From contig JALGAS010000010.1 of NCBI GenBank assembly GCA_023078685.1, positions 434,001 to 498,000 of the forward strand: a DNA stretch of 64,000 nt. Direction: 5' to 3'. Shown here in pieces: positions 10,813 through 22,385 of the stretch; the stretch's first letter is position 1, and each line of letters starts with the position of its first letter. Origin of the DNA: Neopestalotiopsis rosae (Eukaryota > Ascomycota > Sordariomycetes > Amphisphaeriales > Sporocadaceae). The notes beneath the pieces are model-generated. The model made no database searches and was not told the origin of the DNA. It worked only from the letters and a program-made list of their open reading frames with translations. The position numbers and the translations under genes were made by a program.

Positions 10813-13800
10813 TTGACGTATTGCTTCATTGTACACTGCATCGCGTGCTTGTCGTTCCTACCAACGAACGACGTGTCACCCGCTGCGGAAACAGTCGACA
10901 ACATCCCTGTAGTCCCTCGCAGGCGTCGACCAGGCGGTCAATACCATTGTAAATATTGCGTCAAGGTCTTCAAACGAAGTGAGCATTGTGTACGTCACGA
11001 ACGTAGCCACACATCCGAGAAGCCTTTTTCATGTCGCTACTGCCACAAGTCTTATGCTCGAAAGTAGGCATCTTATTTCATTAATGTCTTTCAACAGTCA
11101 CAAGTCTTCTTTTCCCCCAATTGCCTTAGACCATTCGTTACGAACCTACTTGCTGATTCTCTCATCGTATGAAAAAGGGACCTGGTGACGAGACACGAGC
11201 GGACGCTTCACGCCGCCGAACATGCCGAAGTGCTGAGCCGAGCGCAAAATTCGCGCCCTGAAACTGCCACTACCAAGCCAATCACCACCTCGGTGGAGGC
11301 AGATAATACCAATGAGCAAAGTCAAGACCCAATCCCCGAGAACTTTCCTTCGCCAGCAAGCGCCAGGTCGTCCAGGCATAGCAGCGATGATGTCGAGTCA
11401 GACTCCGCAACGACGGTCAGCGACGGCAATATAGATTGTGCTCCGGTGAGCGACATTCAGTGCTCAACTCAAGACCAATTCTCTGTGGTTGAACCAGCTC
11501 CAGACGCAAGCCACCCTTTGCCTGAATGTATCATGGGAGATACGCCGCAGTTTTCGATGATGAGGCCAATGGACGATTTCTGGGATTATAACTCGGCCAC
11601 ATTCAACGACGTCAACATGGTCGATCCTGGCGCAATGGAGGCCACTCAAGAAACAATTCCAAATCAAGAAATCCACAACAATCAGCTACTCTCTCCAGGA
11701 CAACAACAGACAGCGCAAAATCCGCAGTCCAACATTCCTCTTGCATTCTCGTCATCTTTGGGCCTCGGCTCAGGTTCAATGTCAGCCTATGGTATGCTTA
11801 ACAATCAGACGGTACCAGATCTCGATCTCTCTATGTGGTTAGGTTCTGCACCACCGCAGGACCTGAGACAAGATCAGGGGCCGAGCAGCAATTCAAGAGA
11901 GCAGAGTAACGTGGTCTCAAACGCACATCGAGATAACCTGCCCGTCTTGGAAAATCATATCCCAGGTCCTGCCTTTGCTCCATGCTTAAATAATGACACC
12001 TTTGCCTACATGTGTGCAGATCTTGCAGAGCGCCTTGAGGCACGGGACATCTCGCGAGAGCTGCCTAACGCCAGAATATGTCAGGGCTTCTTATCTAGCT
12101 ATGTCGAGTGCTTCCACGGTCATCTTCCAATCATTCATTGGCCAACCCTATCACTATCAACAACACCAAGTCCTTTAATTTTAGCCATTTGCTGCATTGG
12201 TGCGCTTTATCGCCTAGATCGCCGACGGGCACGGAGTCTATATGACATTGCGATACGGGCTCTATCACCAGTAAGTCTAGCTCCAAATCCACAGCTTTAT
12301 CACTGCCAAAGCTCATGTCAGAAAATGATTAGACTCTCGGAGCACAGTCCACGATCACAAAGAAAGATGACTACCCCCTGTGGGCCGTCCAGGCAAAGCT
12401 ACTTTTGTCTTATTTTGCTTCATTGAGTGGAGACCAGGAGTTAGCGTCTGCTATCATGGGCGAGCACGCCATGTATACCCTCGTAAGTTGGAGACCAAAT
12501 ATAAATTGAGTGTAGCAATATACGCTGACATCTCTGAAGATTTATGAAAAGAAAAGGCAGATTCTTGCAAAGGATAGCAGTGACACAGCCCGCCTTGATT
12601 GGTCCAGCTGGGCACATCGCGAATCATGGAAGAGGCTGCTTGGTGCAATGTATGTGCTCAGCGCCTTGTACACGATTATCTACGACGTGACGCCCAATTT
12701 CAATGCCACACAAGACCTGGCGATCGAAGTTTACCAAGAGAAACTCTGGAATGCCAACACAGCCATAGACTGGTCGCAATTGAAAATGATGGGGCAATCA
12801 CAGAATCCACTCACACTGAAAGAAATCCTGGAAGACATCATGGCTGGCAACAATAGGCGTCGCGGACTTGAAGCTGCGCCATACCAAGTTTCGCCCTTCT
12901 CTGCACTTGTGCTCATGCATTCTATGATCGTGCACATATGGCACGTCATGCAAGTAGCCCGTAGCTATGCTCAGATGTCCTCTACTTCAGATCCGTCTTA
13001 CGACTCGTTTGGTTTGAGCATCTTGGATGCCGAGTGGCGACGAATATCGAGATGTGATACACTTCTAAAGAGCAGTCCGGAAGGACTCAGTCATGGCTTG
13101 GAAGAGGATGAGGTGGCTTCGCTAGTGTTCAGCTCCAAGGCGATATTGCGCGTAGCCTTTACTAGGCTCTGTGGCGCTGGTTCGGCCTTCAACCGCCTCG
13201 CTTTTCTGACTCCAGATCCCGACGCGCTCGAAGCGGCCATCTGCTCATTTGCGAATGCCGATATGCAAAGGTCCCCACAGCTCCTGCGAGCGATCGCAAG
13301 TTCCATCGAAGGGCTCAGCATACCGATCAAGATGGGTCATATGGTCATACGCAAGACGGCAGCATTCCGGTGGAGTTTCGAGCAGGGCGCTGCGTATTGG
13401 GATATTAGTAAGTTCTCACTTTGTGATCGGATTCAATCGCGCAGAAACCAACAATAATCACGTATTCAGCTCTGTTTGTCACGAGATGGGTGCACTTACT
13501 TGAAATGGATGAATTGAGGGGAGTCGAACCAAACCCGGACGAGAAAGAGCTGATGACAACGCTGCGAGATCTTCTCCAGGAGGTTGACTACGACCCTGGA
13601 TGCGGAGAGTCTCTAGCAGCTGGACTGGCTCAAACATTTTCTTGGTTTCTTAAAGATGTAAGTACTTGGGAGGTTTCAACCATCTGAGAAACAAATAACT
13701 AACTCATATACAAAGGTCTGGGTTTGGAGCATCACACCGAGAATGGGAGCAGTGCTTGAGCAACTTGGAAGAGCCTACGAGAGTGCTCAATCAACGTATC

Positions 13801-13871
13801 GCCGCCAGTATTCCCTTAGCGCGCATACAGAAGCCTGCATACATAGATCTTTGGTTGTAGGCGGCATTTGA
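10813..13871 (+). CDS. C2H2 zinc-finger regulator with fungal transcription-factor domain (copy 1)
   Basis: Two adjacent C2H2 fingers (CKYC...H and CRYC...H; helices RSEHCVR and RKDLVTR) lie near the N terminus. A Ser/Pro/Gln-rich linker follows, then a fungal-specific transcription-factor domain (about 11980-13420). Introns include 11064-11177 (splitting the second finger), one after 12270, about 12483-12539, 13408 to about 13470, and about 13656-13716. The stop is at 13869-13871. The first 10813 codon is not ATG, and no in-frame ATG precedes the fingers in that exon, so the true start must lie in a small upstream exon. Candidate ATGs with compatible splice phase are at 10581 and 10665. The paralogue at 25471-28522 shares exon structure and all helix contact residues. 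It is a likely nuclear activator or repressor of this cluster. Confidence 0.83.
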
Positions 13872-13911
13872 TGACTAATTGTTTGAGTGGTTCACATGGC
13901 ATCTAGCTATG

Positions 13912-14366
13912 CTACGCAAAGCACATTTTCCAGGCTTGTGGCACTAACTTGACAGCATTGATGACCTTTTCGGCAATCTTGAAGCCCTCGAGGCCGGCAG
14001 GCATACCGCAGTAAATTGTCGCCGGAAGCAACGTCTCCCGTATCTCGACCTTGCTTGCCCGTTAATTAAGGCGCCCCGGACGTGGACTGCAATTTCCGGA
14101 CCCCTGCTCAAAGCACATAACATGGGAATATTCAGCACAGAGCGCTGTTGCCTTTCCAACTCCGGCCTTGACCAAACCGATCCTGAGCAAGCTTCCATTA
14201 CAGGCTCCTGTATCGGTCTGGCGAGATCAGAGGAGCCAGCCGCGAGTGAGGTGCCAACATATGCAGGTCCGGCGACCTCATAGCGAATTTGTAGTCCAAT
14301 GTCGAAGATTCTCTTGTGTGCTGCAGCAGCATCGCCGGTAGTGGTGAGCGCCTCGGCGGGTGCCAT
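13912..14366 (-). pseudogene. Frameshifted carboxymuconolactone-decarboxylase-like gene
   Basis: From the ATG at 14366 the protein matches the intact gene at 29440-29889 closely through IRYEVAGPAY, SVWSRPELERQQRS and HVRGALIN. At about 14058-14060 one base is missing compared with the intact copy. The frame shifts and ends in unrelated sequence at 13944. Read in the other frame, the rest of the family (conserved IYCGMPAG and GFKIAE segments) is still present and stops at 13912. So this is either a pseudogene or a single-base sequencing error. It is convergent with C2H2 regulator 1, with about 40 bp between their ends. The family decarboxylates gamma-carboxymuconolactone-like products; many fungal members have unknown substrates. 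Confidence 0.75.
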
Positions 14367-15877
14367 GCTTGCGAGTGGGGATAATGAATTGGCTTCGACG
14401 GAGTTCGTGATAAGAGCCGATTCGGATCGGCCAGTCTCGTTGAAAAGCAACTAGCCAAAGCGGCAAGGAGCGACTGTGCAAGCTCGAATTGCCTCTGTTG
14501 ATCTTATAGGAATGCGTGCTGCGTTACTATTGGTGCGCAGACATAAACGACCTTCTCCCCATACGCACGACAAACACGAAGTGGCCAATCCCGACTCATT
14601 CCACGTTGCCTCAAGGTCGATGCATCAAGACAAATTAAGTGATGGGATATTTAGCCTAAGATTAGGCCAAAGATGCAGGATCAACTTTAGAGATGATGAG
14701 TCCATTGAGAATAGATCAATGAATGCGAGAAATAAATCAGCAAATCTGACAGTAATGATTAGGCATGTTATTGCATCTTTGCGCTTTCTACGACATGCGC
14801 GGTAGTCACCTGTTATCTGGGTTCGATCCATCCACATCCAGCTTGGCGGCGATAGACAAACAGACGCTATACTATTCAGTACCGTTGCCCTTCTCACCCA
14901 TAGCATTGAGTGTGTGGGGTAGTTCTCCTCCTCCACCGCTGCAAACGATACAATAAGAGACGTCTTCACTAATCATGGGGCGTTTGAACAACTGCTATCC
15001 TACAGTAGCAAGCATCTCCCATCTCTACATCGCGGCTCTTTCTCTCTTTCTTGCGCGCACCTTGCTATTTCCCAAGGTCAATTAGAAATGCTCAGTGCCC
15101 GCGAACCGCATCCGATGTTGCCAAGCTGCCCCTGTTTAGAACAATTCCATCGCCGTAAGGGCTCTAGCGTTCTGTCTACCTAGGTACTTCCCCCACATTC
15201 TGCACATTAAACACTGAGTGTCAGCCCCAGGATTCATATACTCAAGCCGGTATCTACCCCACATCATCACAATTACCCCACAAAGCCTTGAGAGGGAATC
15301 GTGGGTGCGGGTGCGGGAGCATGGTTTAGGGCTGTGGGAAGCAGTCGCACAACACTTGGACCCTTACAATGACACCGTAGCCGTTCGACGACGTGATGCT
15401 TTCCCAATGAGGTTGACGACGGATCTGAACATGCATGTCGTATTGATCTATGATGCCTTCCCCCCCCCCACCCCCCCTGGTATGAATGTGAGGTGTGGGC
15501 TTCTGTGGGTGGTTGCGTTGCTTCCTCGCCTTCCAACACATGTTTTATGCTTCCGCCAAGTTGCCTGTTTTTCAAGCACTTGGAGTGGTGAGATATTTCA
15601 GCAGCGCCGAGAAAGGCGAGGGAACATGACGGTCCTTGCGTGGGTTCGTCATTTGTTAGATGAAAATCATGTTACGCCCCGAATTGAGACTTTGCGTACA
15701 GTTTGTACAGCGGATAACGTTTTGGCCACGTTTGGGTTTATCTTCACGCCACACGAAGAGAGCTGAGATAGCTGCGTGTGATAGAGAAAGTGGTGGGGGG
15801 CGAATATGCATGAATATCACGAATGCCTTTTCCTGCTCGTTCTATTACAACATAACTCCCAGTGTAGAGACATCCTA
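14367..15877. promoter_or_regulatory. Intergenic region with three exact cluster motifs and a C-tract
   Basis: TGTGGGGTA lies at 14913-14921, and TACCCCACA at 15255-15263 and 15274-15282. A TCCCCCACA variant is near 15189. A C10-A-C7 tract lies at 15460-15477. The region is upstream of the decarboxylase pseudogene and downstream of the P450 on -. The 182-codon + frame that runs from 15218 through these motifs has no family resemblance, and I take it as chance. Confidence 0.5.
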
Positions 15878-17734
15878 TCAGTTCCGATATTTGAGCCCTT
15901 CCTTCATCGCGGCTTCATATGACTCGCGAATCAGCTTCTCGTGTCGCTGAGAACGACACATGATATCACACTCAAACATTTCGGGAACACTCAAAAAGCC
16001 AGGCATCATGACCTGATTCGGCTCAATAACCGACCCGTCTCGGCCAATTTTCTTGGTGATGTTGAAACCCCACAGCGTGCGGGTAACAACGATGTATAAT
16101 GATTTTTCTGCCAAGTGTACACCGGGACAGACGCGCCTGTGGTGGGAAAAGTCAGTAACTTCCATGTGAAACTAAGTCCATTGCACTTGCCTGCCTGCTC
16201 CATAGGTGAAATGGTCTCGATCGTTAGGATCGTTGGTGTTGATGTACTCGGCAGCCGTGAGTGGGTAGCTTAGATAACGTGATGGGTCAAACCTCTCGGG
16301 ATCGGGATACCGCTTCGGATCAGCGTGAATAGCCCTGAGGGATGGTGGATTAACAGACGGTGGCGAGAAGTCAGTGAGTGATACATACCACCAGTTCAAA
16401 ACCACGACAGAATCCTTGGGGATGAAGTAGTCGCCATACCAGCTGTCCTCCGACGCAGCATGGTACATGCCAAATTTGTTCACGGGACGCCATCGCAGCG
16501 TCTCCTTGATCATTGCGCGGACGTAGGGGAGATCCTGCTCATCTTCCCAAGTGGGCAATCGGTCGGGACCAACGACGCGGTCAATCTCCTCCTGGGCCTT
16601 TCGCATGGCTTCAGGGTTGAGAGCCATGGCGAGGGTCCAGTTGTTGATGGTGGTGGCAGTTGTCTCCGAGCCGGCTTCAATGAGGCCACCGCAGGTGTAC
16701 GCCGCGAGCAAGTCGTCGATGCCATTTTTCTCGGGATTATTGAGATAGAAGTCTTTGCAGAAGGAATCTCGGGCTGTATCGTTCTTGATGGCTACTTTGA
16801 GGTTGTCCCAAAACTCGAGGTAGATCTTACTGTCGTGGGTAAAGACCTTTTGCCCCCACGAACGCCAATTCCCCAGCATGAATTGGGGCAGAGCAGCCAG
16901 TGCGGGAAACGTTTCCACCAAGAAGTGACCCGGTGCCATCATGACCGACAAGTGTTCTAGGACTTTATAAATCTTGGTAATCATGGGGTCGTCGAAGGAT
17001 GGTATGCGGTGTCCATACGCGACCAGCATGATGACTGAGGCCGAGTACCGCCGATTGATCGTGTAGAACTCATCGGGGCTCTCTAGAAGATCCCGAAGCA
17101 CCACTTTGGATTCAAAGTCTTGCACTGGCTGGTACTGCTTTGAAGCGTTTTGGTTCAGAAGTGCATGACTGTGTTTTCGTAGGTTCCTCCACTTTGTCCC
17201 GTAGGGCATGAAAAGCTGACGGGACTGCCCACTTGCCACATCCTGGGCAAGAGGAAGGTAGGGCCTCGAGGAAAAGATGGCCGATTTCTTGTCCATCAAA
17301 TCCTTGACTGCTTCCGGGGAAGACAGCCAAATGTAGTCTGTTGTGCCTATCTTGGTGTGGAAGACATCGCCGTATTGCTGATGCCACTCGCGAACTTTGA
17401 CGCGGACTTGCTCAGAGTCCTTCAAGTCGCTGTAGTTACCGAGCAGAGACCACCTACGGGGACCTGGGGGAAGTTTTCTTCGTCGCCTATCCTGAATGTC
17501 GCACAAGTCAGGTTCAGGTTGTCCACTTTTCATACACAAGGGTCCGTAGTGTGAAAACAAAAGAAGAAGAGGGAGGAATTAGTGAGGAAGCGGAGACTGG
17601 ATACTAACAGTAATGCTGTTCGGGACGAACAACAGGTAAGAACCAATCAGCAATACGACTGAGAGGAGGGCACCCTCCAGAAGGATGTAGTTGACCCCAT
17701 GGATAGTTGAGTGAAACAGCGCGAGTTTGGCCAT
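15878..17734 (-). CDS. Cytochrome P450, microsomal (paralogue B1)
   Basis: Exons on - are 17734-17609 (membrane anchor), 17491-16389, 16334-16191 and 16136-15878 (543 residues). The first exon encodes a hydrophobic anchor; splicing at a GTTAGT donor joins it in phase to a basic DRRRRK hinge and PPGP. Hallmarks are the I-helix AGSETTAT, ExxR in KETLRWRP, and the haem loop GAGRRVCPG, which is completed across the last intron. That intron (16137-16190) has a GC-AG junction (GCAAGT donor). The intron 16335-16388 is 54 nt, in frame and without a stop, so retention would insert 18 residues. The closest relative in the window is 41901-43743. Both resemble the group that holds phenylacetate-hydroxylase- and O-methylsterigmatocystin-oxidoreductase-like fungal P450s; the substrate is unknown. 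Confidence 0.87.
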
Positions 17735-18369
17735 GGCTCGAATACCCGTGTGAAGGATAATATGAGAGCGAAGCTGATTTGGAAATCAGGTGTCACCGTA
17801 CGAAGACTAAACTAAACAACCCTTGGGTGGTCAATTGTATGTGTACGATTCTGTGAGTGTGTGGAGTCAAGCCATCAGGAGATATGCTGTAGCATGTATA
17901 GTCCAAGTATTCCCCCACAAACCTGCCCAATCACTATCATCTGCGGGGCAGTTCTAGCGGTCCAATAGTGCCAGGAATGCCAGGAATCATTGTGACGCTT
18001 GATCACCTTTAGGATCTACGGATTCTGCCAAGTCCCGACGTTCGCCACGGCATCCTCTTGTCTACCATCTAATCCTTCTCTGATCGACAGTCACTCATGC
18101 CATTCACGTAAAGACGGATGCATTGAGTAGATCATGTTTCGAAACTAAAAGACAGTGGGATAAGTGGTATCTCACTGGAAGAATCCCCCACCCCACATTC
18201 CCCACTGACCTTACCCAGCAAAACACCTAGCTACAGTGATGACAATGCATGCAGCGCATACTGTTCCACAACTTGTATAGTTGTTCATATCCGTCTTGCA
18301 GTGGACTAGTCCTACTGAACTCCTTCATGCTGGTTATCAAATTACAACTTCGGACCATGTTTACATAAA
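17735..18369. promoter_or_regulatory. Divergent promoter between P450 B1 and the Zn2Cys6 regulator
   Basis: Cluster-element variants are present as TTCCCCCACA near 17910-17918 and a dense run CCCCCACCCCACATTCCCCAC at about 18185-18205, which holds three overlapping CCCCAC cores. The run is about 165 bp upstream of the Zn2Cys6 regulator start. Confidence 0.5.
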
Positions 18370-20610
18370 ATGTTGTCTACAACCCCGCCAGGTACCAGCG
18401 TCGTCACTGGGGACGTGTCCGACACGCTGAGTGAGCTTCCAGACGTACGAAGCCATGAAGCTCAAGCAGAGGAGAAGAACGGAGGAGAGGGAGACCCAGG
18501 AAATCTGGCAAGAGCATCTTCGCCGAAATCTTTGAAGAAAAGAAAACAGAGAACACAACGCGCCTGCGAAAGTTGCCGCGAGAAGAAGGTATGGTGCGGA
18601 GGTGGACTGCCAGCCTGTGGAAAATGCATTGTCGCGAACCGTACCTGCAGATACTCACCCTATCGACACCATTTTGACCAAAAGAGAAGTCGAACTCATT
18701 GCGGCCAAAGAATAAATGGCAAATCCACGAAGTTCAGAGAGGACGCGGTTATGCCAATAGATTTGACGCAACCTTCGGAATACTCAGCAAACAACATTCC
18801 AATACCTGAGACCAAGGCCGTGTTGCCGCCGCAGGAAATACAAGAACCTGACTTATGGAACGGCAATGTCGCAACCCCTTTACAGTACGACAAGCAACAA
18901 CACGCGAAGCGGACCATGGGTGAACAACACTGGCAGCAAGTCACGATTCAGTCGGACATGAGTAGTCAAAATGAGAAAACCTTTCAGAAGCAACCACATC
19001 AGAGTCAAATTCTGTCAGGTACACACTATCCGTCGCCAGATTCATTTTTTGACCTCAACCACACCATATCTCCGCCTGTTGCACCGGGCCCTGGCCCCGT
19101 GATGGAGCACGAGTCTGCGAGTTTGCCGGACAATGCAGTCGGGTTACTCGACATATATTTCGCCTACACCGACTCGTGGCTTCCGATTGTCAACAAGATC
19201 GCAATGTATCGAACGGCGCTTTCATATTCACAAGGATCTAAGGGGGTGGTCCCCAATCAGCACAACGCTGCATCGCATGCAACTCTCTGGGCGGCTTTAG
19301 CACTTGCATCGCAGGAGGAAGGCTCCCAAGACCCAGGGAATCTTATCCAGCTGGCACAAAGACTCATTTCTTCTGTACCAGAAGATTTTGAACTGGAGCA
19401 TGTTCAAGCGCTACTACTACTTGGACTGGCCCACCTTCGAAACAAGTCTTTTCGAGCATGCTCATCGTTAATCGGACAAGCCGTGCGGACTACGCTACAC
19501 CGAACACTATCTGACACAGTGCTCGGTAGCCTCCAGGAACCCGCACTAGGTGACAAATGGAGACGTGTTTTGTGGGCATGCTTCATCCTCGATACTCTCC
19601 TCGCAGCTGCATGGGGTTTCCGGCCCCATCTCAGATCTGCAGACATGGAGAAAATCGGCAACGTGACTGAATTAGACACGGACGGAGTTGCGACATGGGG
19701 TCTTTCACCCGTACCGGGCAGTCGTCGCCCATCAGCCATCTGTCAGGCCACCAGTCAATCCGGCCGAGCGCTCAACAGGACCAAAGACCTCGTGATGATT
19801 CTAAACGATCTCATATGTACTAACGGCCATGATATCGATAGCATGGCACAACGTGGCCGTCTCTTGCACATCTACTTCCGGTGGCATCAAGACATCGTTG
19901 GGAAGAACGATGTTCTCAACCTCGACGTTCTCAAACAGCCTCATGTTCATCTCTTCAAGAAACTGTTTGAAATCACAATGAGTCTCATGAAACTGAAGTT
20001 TGATAGGGGGCCCAACGACATGTTGGATATTTTGATACAGGCTATGGGCGCCCACGCGGTCGGTTTATCGTCAAATGTCTACACTGGTTTATCAGAAATG
20101 CGAAAAGCTCTTGGAGCAAGCCACATGCCGGCCGCTATTGGCTTTGTAGAACTCATCGCGGCTCGATTTAAGTTTTAGGAGAATGCTCAAGATGTCCAAT
20201 CCCCAGACACAAGCAATGGGAATTCCATAGGCACTGAGGTCGTGTTGGCTGATCCTTCTTTCAACCCAATAGCGACCGACGACCGAACGACCAACATGGT
20301 TGGAGAATTTGAACCAGATTCTCGCATGGCATTCGCAATGTCTGAATCCAGTAACGACCAATCTGTGGACCGCTGCGCACAAGCGGGGAGCGACTTATTC
20401 ACTCCCCAGCACGTTTGGAGCGCGCCTGCTTGGGCCGATTCCTACAATGGTGCCAATCAAGCGGGTGGGTTTAGAACCGCGAACGACTTGGAAGTGAAGG
20501 CTCCTGAGCCGCTTCGGGACGAACAGTCCTCCAAACCCTTGGGATACATTTCGCCACCTTTTGGCGAGATGGATGACATGTTGTATAGTATGCTGGATTC
20601 AAGTGACTGA
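18370..20610 (+). CDS. Zn2Cys6 regulator with an in-frame TAG
   Basis: The gene is a single long exon from ATG 18370. The Zn2Cys6 cluster is at about residues 63-92 (CESCREKK, CGGGLPACGKC, NRTC), followed by a basic region, a Gln-rich linker and a fungal-specific regulatory domain. The frame meets a TAG at 20176-20178 after 602 residues. The same frame then stays open for 143 further codons to 20610, with coding-like sequence and an acidic C terminus (PPFGEMDDMLYSML). The codon is TAG followed by GAG, so a CAG-to-TAG change explains it. Outcomes include a truncated but active protein, readthrough, or a sequencing error. The regulator is divergent to P450 B1 and shares its motif-bearing promoter. 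Confidence 0.8.
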
Positions 20611-21034
20611 GAGAAATTGATCCGAGGGTCCAAAAACGGCGTTCCGTATCCCGAGACATGCTTTCCATCGGCCGGCAAGTGTTATATTCTCATTCTTTAG
20701 AAATTTTGTACTCTTAATGTGGACAAGCATTATATCACACAAGTTTAAGCCGTAATATCCATGATTCCGAGCGTTGCGTCCCCTCTCTAACAACCGAAAG
20801 TTTGCCCGTCTCTATAGTAGAGGGTGGGGTACGAGATACATGTTCAAGTCCCAAACCCTCTGGCGCGAAGGGCGCCCACCCAAGTGCTGAGCACGATGCC
20901 TTCATTCTGCGTCGCCGACCCAGATTCATACTCACGATTCTCTTCACTTTAGATAACTATCAAGACCGACACCAAGAGGTCCTTTTTACTTAATGAATCT
21001 CAGACACAACATTTCCAACAACCTCAGTCCCTCA
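20611..21034. promoter_or_regulatory. Intergenic with one TGGGGTA element
   Basis: A GGTGGGGTAC element occurs at 20823-20832. Otherwise I see only sequence leading into the tRNA gene. No protein gene is supported. Confidence 0.35.
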
Positions 21035-21105
21035 GCATTAGTGGTTTAGTGGTAAAATCCATCGTTGCCATCGATGGGCCCCGCGTTCGATTCGCGGCTA
21101 ATGCA
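21035..21105 (+). tRNA. tRNA-Gly (anticodon GCC)
   Basis: This 71-nt sequence folds as a cloverleaf. The acceptor stem GCATTAG pairs with CTAATGC and is followed by discriminator A. The D arm contains GGTTTAGTGG. The anticodon loop carries GCC at 21067-21069 between paired ATCG/CGAT arms, and the T loop has TTCGATT. It is intronless. It lies in the sense-strand gap between the Zn2Cys6 regulator and the intradiol dioxygenase, so it is embedded in the cluster. tRNA genes are common insertion or recombination points. Confidence 0.95.
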
Positions 21106-21231
21106 ATCATCTCTTTTTGTCGTTTTTGACTAGATTGCTAGAAAGCACTCTTGGAATTCTTTTTTATAACATGCCAAACAAACGCACATTTAAAGAAGGA
21201 CTCAGAGTGAATCGAATCATGACGTTTCTAT

Positions 21232-22385
21232 TCAATCCAGACCTGGTACAGGTAATCCATCAATTATATCGAAACGAATGCCCAAATTCCGCAACGCTAC
21301 GGATGATTGAAGAAGTCGCAATTCCTTTGCTTCCACCTCATTGACCAGCACAAAGTCGTACTGTAGAAGCGACCAGTCTCTTACTCGGTCCAACTCCTCG
21401 GGAGTGAGATATTCGCGAGCCGTTCTTTCGTCAAGACTAGTCATGTCCACTATGAGACTGTCTTTTACCCCAAAGACGGCGTCGGACTCGATATACGGAT
21501 CCTGTCGATCATACACAGCCCTACAGTTCGTAAACAGGTCGGGTTAGCTGCGACGTAAACGTGCGATTATCCTTTTACAAATGAATTTGGCACTCACGTG
21601 ATTAGATTGTCATAGCCAGCCTTCTCGAACATGAAATGCATGTGAGCTGGACGGTAAGGGTGGCGATGCAACTTCTGTAACAGTGCTCCAACAGGACCAT
21701 CGTGAGGAATCGGATAGCTGACCGGCTTGATGGCCTTGAACCAAAACTTCCCACTCTTGTCGCTGTACAAGACGCATCTCCCATCGGGGCCATTGTAGTC
21801 TGTGTGCTGAACATCATAGAACCCCGACGAATCCGTCTCCCACACATCAATCTTGACCCCTTCCACGGGCTGGCCATTGGTGTCGCGGATGTTGCACAAG
21901 ACCAAGAGGGGCGAGCCCGCCGAGTCCTGAGATATACTCGCGCCTGAGTTAACAACAGGCGTGTGGTCAACGTGGAATGGCCCAAGGACTGTGCCTTCGG
22001 TGGCCGCCTCTGGCTTGGGATGGTCGATGGAGTCTACCAGTAACGAGAGCCCCAGAACATCAGAAAGCAAAATGAATTCCTATCGGGTTTGGTTGAGTTG
22101 CGATCCAAAACTGTACACTACTTGGTAATGTGGGTGACATAAGCTTACCTGCCGGACGTCTGAGCACATCTTGCCGACTGCAGTCAAGAACTCTATGACC
22201 GCCATCCATTCTTTCGTACTCAATCTGGTCTCCCTTGCAAAATCATGCAGATGCTTGACTGCACGGTCCAATAAGAATTTTGATCTGGGGTCCGGGTTGC
22301 GGGAGTTTATAGCGATGGTATTTTGTGTTATATTGTCCGCATTGAGGTTTAGTATTGCTGGGGTCTTGGGCTTTGAGAAGTCCAT
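21232..22385 (-). CDS. Intradiol ring-cleavage dioxygenase (hydroxyquinol/catechol 1,2-dioxygenase type)
   Basis: Exons on - are 22385-22149, 22079-21598 and 21520-21232 (335 residues), all in phase. An N-terminal helical dimerisation domain (about residues 1-100) is followed by the intradiol signature (VEGVKIDVWETDSSGFYDVQ, about residues 155-175). The Fe(III) ligands are visible as Tyr in GFYDV, Tyr in VSYPIP and the two His of RPAHMHF. The enzyme cleaves 1,2-diols between the hydroxyls; hydroxyquinol gives maleylacetate. The next gene is a maleylacetate reductase on the same strand, so hydroxyquinol is the most likely substrate, though catechol is not excluded. Cytosolic: no signal peptide. 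A TGTGGGGAG element lies at 22624-22632. Confidence 0.9.

Noticed and set aside
15218..15766. 182-codon + frame
   Set aside because: Starts at a non-ATG codon, runs through two motif copies and a C-tract, and has no family resemblance.
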